Assembly: GCF_002251795.1 (NCBI RefSeq) | Contig: NZ_NOXU01000031.1 | Coordinates: 62,001-126,000 of the forward strand | Source of the DNA: Niveispirillum lacus | GTDB lineage: Bacteria; Pseudomonadota; Alphaproteobacteria; Azospirillales; Azospirillaceae | Direction: 5' to 3' | Length of the DNA stretch: 64,000 nucleotides | The notes under the pieces: model-generated | Databases searched by the model: none | What the model was told of the DNA's origin: nothing | Seen by the model: only the letters and a program-made list of their open reading frames with translations | Program-made: the position numbers and the translations under genes | Part shown: positions 56,786 through 64,000 of the stretch, piece by piece | Numbering within the stretch: position 1 is the stretch's first letter | Layout of the letters: every line of letters begins with the position of its first letter

Positions 56786-57787
56786 TCAGCCCCACACCCC
56801 CGCTGTGGGCAGCAGCCGGGCGCCCTGGTAGGTCAGGCCCGGCGCCCGATCCTGGGCCAGCAACAGCGGCCCGTCCAGGTCAACATAGTCGGCCCCCTGG
56901 GCCAGCAACAGGGCGGGCGCCATGGACAGTGACGTTGCCACCATGCAGCCGATCATGACGTCCAGGCCCAGGGCCTGCGCCCGCGCCTTGACCGCCAGCG
57001 CCTCTGTCAGGCCGCCGGTCTTGTCCAGTTTGATATTCACAACCTGATAACGGTGGGCCAGATCCTCCAGACCGTCCAGCCCATGGGCGCTTTCATCGGC
57101 ACCCAGACGTACAGGACTGTCAAAGCCGAGCAGGGCGCCGTCGGCGCCAGCGGGCAGGGGCTGTTCGATCATCTCCACCCCTAGATTGGCAAAGGCGGCG
57201 GGCAGGGTGGCCAGATCGTCAGGTTTCCAGCCTTCGTTGGCATCGACGATCAGCCGACTGGCCGGAGCCGCTTCGCGCACGGCGGCGACACGGTCCAGAT
57301 CAGCCCCATCGCCGGCCAGCTTCAGCTTCAGCAGGGGGCGTGCGGCCGCGCGTGCGGCTTGGGCCATGGCAGCCGGCGTGTCGATGGACAGTGTAAAGGC
57401 CGTGACCACCGGTTCCGGTGGGGCCAGTCCCGCCATTTCCCAGACAGGCGTGCCACTGCGCCGTGCTTCCAGGTCCCAAAGCGCACAATCCAGGGCGTTG
57501 CGGGCAGCCCCGGCCGGCATGGCGTGGAACAGGGCGCGGCGGCTCAGTCCGCGGCTGAAAGCGTCTGCCATCGCCTGCATGGCGGCTTGGACCCCCTCCA
57601 CGCTTTCCCCATAACGGGCGTAGGGTACGCATTCACCCCGGCCCACATAGCCATCGGCGTCGCGTAGTTCGGCCACCAGCACAAGCGCTTCCGTCTTCGC
57701 CCCGCGCGAGATGCGAAAGGTGCCCCGGATAGGAAACCGTTCCAGACGGACAGTCAACTGGGCGGTGGGTGCAGGTGCAAAGGGCAT
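56786..57787 (-). CDS. L-Ala-D/L-Glu (dipeptide) epimerase, enolase superfamily
   Basis: A 333-residue enolase-superfamily protein of the muconate lactonising type. Catalytic residues are visible: LLKLKLAGDG (KxK), LIVDANEGW (Asp, Glu), EQPLPAG, GADESAH, and NIKLDKTGG with the second Lys. Length and motifs match bacterial YcjG/YkfB, which epimerise the L-Ala-D-Glu from peptidoglycan, in line with the murQ/nag locus elsewhere in the window. Confidence 0.88.
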   Translation of the reverse strand: MPFAPAPTAQLTVRLERFPIRGTFRISRGAKTEALVLVAELRDADGYVGRGECVPYARYGESVEGVQAAMQAMADAFSRGLSRRALFHAMPAGAARNALDCALWDLEARRSGTPVWEMAGLAPPEPVVTAFTLSIDTPAAMAQAARAAARPLLKLKLAGDGADLDRVAAVREAAPASRLIVDANEGWKPDDLATLPAAFANLGVEMIEQPLPAGADGALLGFDSPVRLGADESAHGLDGLEDLAHRYQVVNIKLDKTGGLTEALAVKARAQALGLDVMIGCMVATSLSMAPALLLAQGADYVDLDGPLLLAQDRAPGLTYQGARLLPTAGVWG

Positions 57788-57957
57788 CAGGGGGGGGCTC
57801 CGACGGATTGCGTGCTTTCTTTTCTACAGCAATCCCAGATACTTGTCGAAGTGCTGTCCCTGCGACGTGCAGACATACCATTGCGGTCGCGCTGAAACAC
57901 CCCATGTGATAGACCGTTGCGTCGACATTTCCACGCATTGCGGAAACCGGATTCCCG

Positions 57958-58794
57958 ATGAATTTCAGAGACGCCTGGCGCGAATCACTGGCGATCTATC
58001 TGCTGCTTCTGTCCGACCCCGGCCGCGTGCTGCGCTTTGCCGGGGCACCGGCGTTGATTCTGGCTGCGCTGGGCATCGCGCAGATGACCCGATCCCAGGA
58101 TGATGGCAGCGGTGGCAGCTTGCTGCTGCTCCTGTCGGTGATCTGCATGATCTGGAGCCTGGGCGTTTGGACGGTGCGCTGGTCCCGCTTCCTGCTCCTG
58201 GGGGAAGATGGGCCGCAATTCTGGGACATGCCGTTTGAGGGGCGAAACTGGCGTGTTGGCGGCATCTTGCTCTCGATGATGATGCTGTCCGCCGTTGCCT
58301 CCATTCTGCCGGCCACCGTGGTGATGACCTTGCTGGCCAGTGTCACGGGCCATCGGCTGGCCACCAACCCGAGCCAGGGGCCCGCCGACGCGGCGGCGAT
58401 GGCCTCGGCCATGCCGGACTGGTTTTTCCTGACGACCTACATCGTCATCATCCTGATGACGCTGTGGCCGGTAGCCCGGCTCGGCCCTGCGATCGGCTCC
58501 GTGGTCCAGGATGGCAAGTTTGTCATGGGCGCCAGCTGGAAAGCCACGGGCCACCTGGGCGGGTTGCCGCCGCTATTGGCCCTGATCCTGGTGAACCTGC
58601 TGCAGGTGCCGGCTGTCTTCCTGTGGTTGACAGGGCTGCAAAGCAACAGCCTGGTTTTGCTGATTCTGGCCAATGTGGTCTTGTCCATCACCCATCCGTT
58701 GGTGACGGCGATGACGGCGCTGCTCTGGGCCCGGATCTATGGTGTTGCCATTGGTCCGTATCAGTCAGCGATCACCGCCCGGGATGAGGAATGA
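57958..58794 (+). CDS. Polytopic membrane protein of unknown function
   Basis: A 278-residue protein with about six hydrophobic helices (YLLLLSDPGRVL, ALILAALGIAQM, LLLLLSVICMIWSLGVW, GGILLSMMMLSAVASIL, TYIVIILMTLWP, LVLLILANVVLSITHPLV). No catalytic motif or named family is recognised. Divergent from the epimerase gene by 170 bases. The last 23 bases overlap the convergent CRTAC1 gene. Confidence 0.75.
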   Translation: MNFRDAWRESLAIYLLLLSDPGRVLRFAGAPALILAALGIAQMTRSQDDGSGGSLLLLLSVICMIWSLGVWTVRWSRFLLLGEDGPQFWDMPFEGRNWRVGGILLSMMMLSAVASILPATVVMTLLASVTGHRLATNPSQGPADAAAMASAMPDWFFLTTYIVIILMTLWPVARLGPAIGSVVQDGKFVMGASWKATGHLGGLPPLLALILVNLLQVPAVFLWLTGLQSNSLVLLILANVVLSITHPLVTAMTALLWARIYGVAIGPYQSAITARDEE

Positions 58795-60133
58795 TCAGGG
58801 TCTGGCAGATCGCTGGCTTGTCGATGCGGTGAACGGTGCCGTCAGGCCAGCGAACCTCCACCCGATCCACGCTTGTGTCCCGACCCAGCCCGAAATGGGC
58901 GACCGGCTCCATCTGGCACAGATAACCTGATCCGCCGCAGAGGGTCCGCATTTGCAGGCGGTCACCGGACCATAGCCGCACAAGGGCCCCACGCGCCGGT
59001 GCGCCGGCCACTGTCAGCGGTCGGATACGCAGCCAATGGTGGCCGCGCGGTTCACCGATAAAGAGCGACAAGGGTTGTGGCGCCTGTTCGCCATGGGCGA
59101 TCAGCAACTCCAACTGCCCGTCACCGTCCAGATCGGCCACGGCAGCCCCGGTGCCGAAACCGCCGGGCAGGGCAGCATCGCCGATATCAATCGACAGCCA
59201 CCGATCATCGCGCCAGCCGAACAGGCGGTTCGGCTCCCCCAGATTGTTGATGAAAATCTCTTCATACCCGTCATTGTCGAAATCGGCGGCAATGACAGTG
59301 CGGGCCCGGCTCGGCCGTGCCAGATCCAAGGGAGCCATATCGGCGAAACCGCCGCCTGCCTGTTGCTGAAACAAACGGTGCGGTCCTTCCCAGTTGGCCT
59401 GGATAATGTCGAACCGCCCGTCCCCCTGAACCAGCGCCACGCCCCGCGCTGCCTGCGCCCCATCCGACAGGCCCAGCGCCTCTGCCATTTCCACGAATGT
59501 ACCGTCCCCCTGGTTGCGGAAAAACAGATTGGGCCCAATTTCGTTCCCAGAAAAGATGTCCGGCCGTTCGCCCAGCAGGGGTGCGACCAGTAGTGACCGC
59601 CCACCGGTTATGGCATCCAGCCCAACCTCATCCGCCATGTCGATGATGCGCCCACGTCCCCCCATTTCGAACAAGCGCATCGGTCCGCCATAATTGGCGA
59701 CAACGAAGCCATAGCGCCCGGTGCCCGCCCGGTCGATGACGGCGATGGAGCGTCCAGCGAAGCGGTTGGCAACTGCGAAATTCTCCGGCAGGGCGAACAG
59801 GTCGATCCAGCGATCCCCAAAACAGGCCAACAGGCGATCCGAAACCTGCTTTGGGCCGGAAAAGCCGTCACTGTTCAGGATGTAGATTTCTTCGCGGCCA
59901 TCGCCGTCAATATCGCCGCAGGCCAATCCGATGGCCCGGTGGCCAGCATCGGCCAGCAACGGGATGGCCATATCCACCAGGCCCGCCCCGCCCCATTTCA
60001 GCACCCTGTTGGGGCCGCCATAGCCGGCGACGATCATCTCATCCTGTCCGTCGCCATCCACATCAGCCACGGCCACGCCGTAATTCAACGCGGGCTGGTT
60101 GCCGGCGATCAGGTTGGAGCATTCGATGAACAT
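58772..60133 (-). CDS. CRTAC1-type FG-GAP/VCBS repeat protein with ASPIC/UnbV domain
   Basis: A 453-residue beta-propeller protein. Repeated calcium-binding FG-GAP/VCBS units (VADVDGDGQDEMIVAGYGGP, CGDIDGDGREEIYILN, AADFDNDGYEEIFINN, VADLDGDGQLELLIAHG) end in an ASPIC/UnbV domain (VDRVEVRWPDGTVHRIDK). Relatives are usually exported; from ATG 60133 (MFIECSNLIAG) no signal peptide is seen. Function unknown; possibly a surface or cell-envelope binding protein. Confidence 0.82.
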   Translation of the reverse strand: MFIECSNLIAGNQPALNYGVAVADVDGDGQDEMIVAGYGGPNRVLKWGGAGLVDMAIPLLADAGHRAIGLACGDIDGDGREEIYILNSDGFSGPKQVSDRLLACFGDRWIDLFALPENFAVANRFAGRSIAVIDRAGTGRYGFVVANYGGPMRLFEMGGRGRIIDMADEVGLDAITGGRSLLVAPLLGERPDIFSGNEIGPNLFFRNQGDGTFVEMAEALGLSDGAQAARGVALVQGDGRFDIIQANWEGPHRLFQQQAGGGFADMAPLDLARPSRARTVIAADFDNDGYEEIFINNLGEPNRLFGWRDDRWLSIDIGDAALPGGFGTGAAVADLDGDGQLELLIAHGEQAPQPLSLFIGEPRGHHWLRIRPLTVAGAPARGALVRLWSGDRLQMRTLCGGSGYLCQMEPVAHFGLGRDTSVDRVEVRWPDGTVHRIDKPAICQTLIIPHPGR

Positions 60134-60640
60134 CCGGCCCCCGCACTGTGGCTGTCGTCCCGGCACCGGAACGGCCTATGAATAGCCTGGACCAGGGGCC
60201 GTGGGCAAGGCGACGGACTGTGACGTTTGACGGGACGACGGCGCACAGGGCGCTTCTAACGCCGGATCCGACCGTCATGCACAATATCTGGTGTTCGCCT
60301 ATGCCATCGTCCCGACCAGCCGGACGGGCGGCGGCGTGTGATTTGTGTCCTGTCATCGGGTCGATGGCAGCGACGCTGGTTGCCAGCGAATGTGAACCGG
60401 GATTACATCGAATCTCCCCCCGGTCGCATATGGGCGGCGTCCGCGTGGCCATGCCTCGACCTACACCGCTGAATCCAAGGATTATTCGCGGCTAGTCCGC
60501 TGATGGGCCTCCGTCAAGCCGCGTGCGCTGCATACCCCGGCCCCACCTTCCCGCTGCATTGGAATGGCTGACGTCAAGCCTATTCATGATGGACAGGGAG
60601 GAAATTTCTGCCTTGTGGTGGGGACGGGATTTGGTACGAT
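60134..60640. other. Gap without a supportable gene
   Basis: About 500 bases between the CRTAC1 gene start and the nrdA promoter. Short frames here (for example 60148-60495 plus) lack ribosome sites and have amino-acid content like shadow frames. No repeats, tRNA or known RNA fold were noticed. Confidence 0.5.
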
Positions 60641-60652
60641 CCGCACCCAAGC

Positions 60653-60688
60653 CAACAAGATGTTGTGTTCTGTGGTCAGTTATCCACA
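60653..60688 (+). promoter_or_regulatory. NrdR-like box and DnaA box upstream of nrdA
   Basis: CAACAAGATGTTGTGT (60653-60668) resembles the NrdR box (inverted ACAC-A-TAT-T-GTGT pattern, best read on the complement ACACAACATCTTGTTG). TTATCCACA (60680-60688) is a perfect DnaA box. Both lie within 70 bases of the nrdA start. Dual control by NrdR and DnaA is known for E. coli nrdAB; here it is inference from site matches. No clear second NrdR box at the usual 31-base spacing. Confidence 0.6.
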
Positions 60689-60719
60689 GCCGGGGCACTG
60701 GGGAAAACGGGGATAAGTC

Positions 60720-62576
60720 ATGCGCGATGGTGAAGTGAACGATTGGGCCCCGCAGGGCGCGGACGTGTTCGGCCAGATTCAGATGCGCAAGCACTCGGCC
60801 GTGACTGTGGATCATACCCGCAACGAGCTGCTGACGCCGTTTGGCAAGGCGACGTTGGACGACCGCTATCTGATGCCGGGCGAAACTTATCAGGACCTGT
60901 TTGCCCGCGTCGCCAGCTATTACTCCGACGATCACGCGCATGCCCAGCGCCTGTATGACTATATCTCCCGCCTGTGGTTCATGCCGGCCACGCCCGTCCT
61001 GTCCAATGGCGGTACGGCGCGCGGCCTGCCCATCTCCTGCTTCCTGAATGAGGCCAGCGACAGCCTGGAAGGCATCGTCGGCCTGTGGAACGAGAATGTC
61101 TGGCTGGCGGCCAAGGGTGGCGGCATTGGTTCCTACTGGGGTAACCTTCGCTCCATCGGCGAGCAGGTAAAGGATAGCGGTAAGACCAGCGGCGTCATCC
61201 CCTTCATCCGCGTCATGGACAGCCTGACGCTGGCTATTTCCCAGGGGTCCCTGCGCCGTGGGTCGGCTGCTTGCTATCTGCCCGTTTCCCACCCCGAGAT
61301 CGAAGAATTCATCGAGATGCGCCGCCCCACGGGTGGTGATCCCAACCGCAAGGCGCTGAACCTGCACCATGGCATCGCCATCCCCGACGCTTTCATGCGC
61401 GCGGTCGAGGGGGATGAGGAATGGGCGCTGACCAGCCCCAAGGATGGCAAGATCCTGCGCCGCGTGAAGGCGCGCGACCTCTGGATCCGCATCCTGACCG
61501 CCCGTATGGAAACGGGCGAGCCCTATATGCTGTTCATCGACCATGTGAACCGGGCCATCCCAGAACATCACAAGCTGGCCGGCCTGACGGTGAAGATGTC
61601 GAACCTGTGCAGCGAAATCACGCTGCCCACCGGCATGGACCCGTGGGGCAAGCAGCGCACAGCCGTCTGCTGCCTGTCCTCGTTGAACCTGGAAAACTTC
61701 CTGGAATGGCAGGACCATCCGACCTTCATTGAGGACGTGATGCGTTTCCTGGATAATGTCATGACCGACTTTATCCAGAAGGCTCCCAGTGACATGGAGC
61801 GCGCCAAGTATTCCGCCATGCGTGAGCGGTCGGTGGGTCTTGGCGTCATGGGCTTCCACAGTTTCCTGCAAAGCCAGATGATCCCGATTGAGGGGGTGAT
61901 GGCCAAGGTCTGGAACAAGCGCATGTTCGCCTTGATCAAGCGCAAGGCCGACGAAGCCTCAGTCAAGCTGGCGCATGAGCGCGGGCCCTGCCCCGACGCC
62001 GCCGAATATGGTGTGATGGAGCGCTTCTCCAACAAGATCGCCATTGCGCCGACGGCCAGCATCTCCATCATCACCGGTGGCGCGTCGCCGGGGATTGAGC
62101 CAGTGGCCGCCAACGCCTATACGCACAAGACCCTGTCGGGCAGCCATTCGGTGCGCAACCCGTACCTGGAACGGTTGCTGGCAGAGAAGGGCCGCAATGA
62201 TGAGGACACCTGGTCGGAAATCACGCTCAACAGCGGATCTGTCCAGCATCTGGACTTCCTGACCCAAGATGAGAAGGACGTCTTCAAGACGGCGTTCGAA
62301 CTGGATCAGCGCTGGCTGATCGAACACGCTGCCGACCGCACGCCGTTCGTCTGCCAGAGCCAGTCGCTGAATGTCTTCCTAACGGCCGATGTGCATAAGC
62401 GCGACCTGCACCAGATCCACATGATGGCCTGGAAGAAGGGCGTGAAGAGCCTGTACTACCTGCGTTCCATGTCGGTGCAGCGCGCCGAAAGCAACGCCAC
62501 CAAGGAGATTGGCAAGGCCAAGGCTGCGCCGATCGCGGAGACAAACAAGTACGAGGAGTGCCTGGCCTGCCAGTAA
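60720..62576 (+). CDS. nrdA: Class I ribonucleoside-diphosphate reductase, large (alpha) subunit
   Basis: A 618-residue NrdA-type alpha subunit lacking a clear ATP-cone domain, as in the compact alphaproteobacterial form. It has the active-site Cys in ISCFLNEASDSLEG, GGIGSYWGNLRSIGE, the catalytic NLCSEITLP stretch, PTASISIITGGASPGIEP, and a C-terminal ECLACQ CxxC redox pair. No nrdB (beta subunit) is next to it. ATG 60720. Confidence 0.92.
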   Translation: MRDGEVNDWAPQGADVFGQIQMRKHSAVTVDHTRNELLTPFGKATLDDRYLMPGETYQDLFARVASYYSDDHAHAQRLYDYISRLWFMPATPVLSNGGTARGLPISCFLNEASDSLEGIVGLWNENVWLAAKGGGIGSYWGNLRSIGEQVKDSGKTSGVIPFIRVMDSLTLAISQGSLRRGSAACYLPVSHPEIEEFIEMRRPTGGDPNRKALNLHHGIAIPDAFMRAVEGDEEWALTSPKDGKILRRVKARDLWIRILTARMETGEPYMLFIDHVNRAIPEHHKLAGLTVKMSNLCSEITLPTGMDPWGKQRTAVCCLSSLNLENFLEWQDHPTFIEDVMRFLDNVMTDFIQKAPSDMERAKYSAMRERSVGLGVMGFHSFLQSQMIPIEGVMAKVWNKRMFALIKRKADEASVKLAHERGPCPDAAEYGVMERFSNKIAIAPTASISIITGGASPGIEPVAANAYTHKTLSGSHSVRNPYLERLLAEKGRNDEDTWSEITLNSGSVQHLDFLTQDEKDVFKTAFELDQRWLIEHAADRTPFVCQSQSLNVFLTADVHKRDLHQIHMMAWKKGVKSLYYLRSMSVQRAESNATKEIGKAKAAPIAETNKYEECLACQ

Positions 62577-62587
62577 CACCCCCCTAT

Positions 62588-62617
62588 CCATGGCCCCCAA
62601 TCGTTTGAGGGCCATGG
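62588..62617 (+). terminator. Hairpin after nrdA
   Basis: CCATGGCCC (62588-62596) with GGGCCATGG (62609-62617), 12-base loop, 12 bases past the nrdA stop. No T tract follows, so termination may be only partial. Confidence 0.5.
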
Positions 62618-62658
62618 TCGAGGTTTGGACGGTGGAAGATTGTTGGCGATGCTTGGTT

Positions 62659-62685
62659 GACGCCCCCTGACAGTCAGGGGGCGTC
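62659..62685. terminator. Hairpin between nrdA and the DUF6265 gene
   Basis: GACGCCCCCTGA (62659-62670) pairs perfectly with TCAGGGGGCGTC (62674-62685), 3-base loop. It overlaps the last codons of the minus-strand gene and can end transcripts from both sides. Confidence 0.6.
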
Positions 62686-63171
62686 GCCAGCCCTCTGCCA
62701 AGTCCACCGGAAGCGGCGAATACCGCCATTGCCGTCCGGTCCCTCCAGGGCCGCCACGACATTGCCGCCATAGCGGTTAAAGACGATCCGTTGCGGATAG
62801 GCAATTTCGGTGTTGGAGAACACCGCCATATTGTTGCCTGACTCGATCAGCTTGTACGGGATCACGGCGTCGCTGCCCAAAGGCTGGCCGTAATAGACCA
62901 CAGAGCCGTCAGGTTCAGCGACGATGCGCATGAATTCAGTATCAGCGCCGCGCACCGGCGACATGGATCGCCGCATCCCCAGCATGACACCGTCGCCGGG
63001 CCGCATGAAGTGCTGCTCCGTGCGGGTTGGTCCTTCACGTCCCACCCACTGGCCCGCCAGCCAGTCGAGGGATCGCAGGGGGTCGTTAGATGCCTGACTG
63101 CCCGTGGGCAGGGCCAAGAACAAGCCCAGCAGCAACAGGCCAGAGAGGCGGGTGACAGAGAAGGTGGACAT
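62674..63171 (-). CDS. DUF6265-type exported protein, copy A
   Basis: A 165-residue exported protein: signal peptide (LSGLLLLGLFLALPTGSQA), then a single beta-barrel-like domain with LDWLAGQWVG, EQHFMRPGDGVMLGM, EFMRIVAEPDG and a C-terminal FRWTWQRAG. These fit DUF6265. ATG 63171 follows GGAGGAG. Paralogous to the gene at 63281-63751; this copy lacks the HDFPQ motif (IAYPQ instead). Function unknown. Confidence 0.8.
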   Translation of the reverse strand: MSTFSVTRLSGLLLLGLFLALPTGSQASNDPLRSLDWLAGQWVGREGPTRTEQHFMRPGDGVMLGMRRSMSPVRGADTEFMRIVAEPDGSVVYYGQPLGSDAVIPYKLIESGNNMAVFSNTEIAYPQRIVFNRYGGNVVAALEGPDGNGGIRRFRWTWQRAGDAP

Positions 63172-63280
63172 GGGCACTCCTCCGTTTGGTTTTTGTTTTG
63201 AACAGGCTACGCCTTATTTGCCCCGCCGTCCCGACTGCTGATGATTTTGACGATTTTGCAGCACGCCGAAGAGGCGTTGC

Positions 63281-63751
63281 CTATGGCGCCGACCCGGCCA
63301 GTCGCCAAGACCAGCCGAAACGCTTCACACCGCCGCCTTTGACCGGCCCTTCGATGGTCGCGGTCAGGCTGTCGCCTGTGCGGCGATAGGTGATCTTCTG
63401 CGGAAAATCATGGTGTGGATTGGCGAATATCGCCAGACCCGGCATAGACTCGATAAGCGCAAAGCTGGCTGGAGCCTGGCCCAATGGATGCGCATGATAG
63501 GCCAGTTGGCCCGCGGCATCGGGGCCGATGCGAATAAACTCTGCTTCCGGCGCCTTGCCCGGTCGCACGGTTCGGCTCATGCCCAGGATGATGCCACCGG
63601 CGGGACGCATGTAATGTTCCTCGATCCGCCGGTCACCATCCTGGCCAACCCATTGGCCTGCCAGCCAGGAAAGGTCGTCGATCACGGGTTCCGCCGACAG
63701 AGCAGTGGGGGCGGCCAGCAACAGCAGGCCAGCCAGGAAAAGGGCGCGCAT
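63281..63751 (-). CDS. DUF6265-type exported protein, copy B
   Basis: A 156-residue exported protein with signal MRALFLAGLLLLAAPTALS and the same domain as copy A: LSWLAGQWVGQDG, EEHYMRPAGGIILGMSR, EFIRIGPDAAG, NPHHDFPQKITYRRTGD, FGWSWRLAGSAP. It retains the family HDFPQ motif that copy A has lost. Tandem duplication followed by divergence. ATG 63751 follows GAAGG. Confidence 0.8.
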   Translation of the reverse strand: MRALFLAGLLLLAAPTALSAEPVIDDLSWLAGQWVGQDGDRRIEEHYMRPAGGIILGMSRTVRPGKAPEAEFIRIGPDAAGQLAYHAHPLGQAPASFALIESMPGLAIFANPHHDFPQKITYRRTGDSLTATIEGPVKGGGVKRFGWSWRLAGSAP

Positions 63752-63834
63752 GGGGAAGCCTTCGGCAGTAGAGTAGCCAGGATACACCCGTAGACGGGGA
63801 TCGTTTCAATTGATCGCGTCAAGCCGATCAGCGG

Positions 63835-64000
63835 TTAACGTGGGTCTGTCGCACGCAGCGATGGCCGGTCGATGATACCCGCGAGCCAGTTGGCCAGGTC
63901 CGGATGGTCAGTCCGCCAGTCCAGATCGCCATGGCGTAGATCCAGATAATCCAGCGCACAGGCCACAGACAAAGCGCCCAGACCGGCATTGTCTGCATAG
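63835..64000 (-). CDS. Glutathione S-transferase, C-terminal end
   Basis: The reading frame enters from the right edge and ends at TAA 63837-63835 on minus. The 54 visible residues (LGALSVACALDYLDLRHGDL, DWRTDHPDLANWLAG, RPSLRATDPR) match the C-terminal helical domain of GST-family proteins. The N-terminal thioredoxin-like domain is outside the window. A second GST besides the one in the gltD-gltB operon. Confidence 0.78.
   Translation of the reverse strand, partial: YADNAGLGALSVACALDYLDLRHGDLDWRTDHPDLANWLAGIIDRPSLRATDPR

Noticed and set aside
60148-60495. 115-codon plus frame in the gap before nrdA
   Set aside because: No ribosome site, overlaps the CRTAC1 start region, protein looks like random GC-rich translation.
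60492-61871. 459-codon frame opposite nrdA
   Set aside because: Shadow of nrdA, which has all catalytic motifs.

Overview
This 64 kb window is about two-thirds GC and densely coded, with no plasmid or phage backbone. It looks like a chromosome segment of an alphaproteobacterium, most likely Rhodospirillales/Azospirillaceae. The evidence is the gltD/gltB pair (GltB has a 36-residue propeptide before Cys37, as in Azospirillum), the rnd-lptC-lptA-lptB...rpoN-hpf-ptsN block, the trpA-accD-folC block, clpS-clpA, an HWE-family kinase and a CxxC-tailed class I NrdA. The assignment rests on gene content and remembered family features; no search was run.

Layout. 1-6.7 kb: end of mobB, moeA, a structured leader plus yjhX, ETF-ubiquinone oxidoreductase, a uracil-DNA glycosylase and a membrane HWE histidine kinase. 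6.9-11.1 kb: trpA-accD-folC, with a two-gene low-GC cassette (one gene with a HEPN RNAIAH motif) inserted between trpA and accD and coupled to accD by overlapping start/stop codons. 11.1-14.5 kb: small genes, DUF952, pyrD, a degenerate EAL protein and an orphan IS3 OrfA-like HTH. 14.6-20 kb: an amino-sugar/peptidoglycan recycling locus (kinase, GntR, NagB-II, NagA on minus; murQ and a GNAT on plus) with repeated operator-like sites in the divergent promoter. 20-25.3 kb: TrmH-type methyltransferase, uppP, clpS-clpA and a lipoprotein gene whose Shine-Dalgarno and start are inside a large hairpin. 25.6-32.5 kb: gltD-GST-gltB, followed by a 125-bp element with perfect 15-bp inverted ends. 32.5-37.2 kb: TetR/DUF418 pair around a twin operator, then ptsN-hpf-rpoN.

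37.4-41.5 kb holds the most notable system: a seven-gene operon with a DUF2282 bufferin-type copper RiPP precursor, a DUF692/MNIO enzyme, a DUF2063 partner, DoxX, a new 85-residue exported Cys protein, an ECF sigma factor and a DUF1109 (NrsF-like) anti-sigma. A SigF-like promoter (GTAACC...CGAAT) lies ahead of the precursor gene. The operon sits between lptB and rpoN, which are usually adjacent.

41.6-64 kb: lptBAC, an RNase D-like exonuclease, two identical tRNA-Leu(CAG) genes each with its own terminator, an NDUFA9-like reductase, a Bax1-I protein, a putative glycosyltransferase, a SitABCD/TroABCD-type Mn/Zn ABC transporter with a coupled orphan ORF, a HAD phosphatase, a nucleoside hydrolase, a FemAB-like protein, epmA, a dipeptide epimerase, a membrane protein, a CRTAC1 FG-GAP protein, nrdA (with a NrdR-like box and a perfect DnaA box upstream), two tandem DUF6265 paralogues, and the end of a GST gene.
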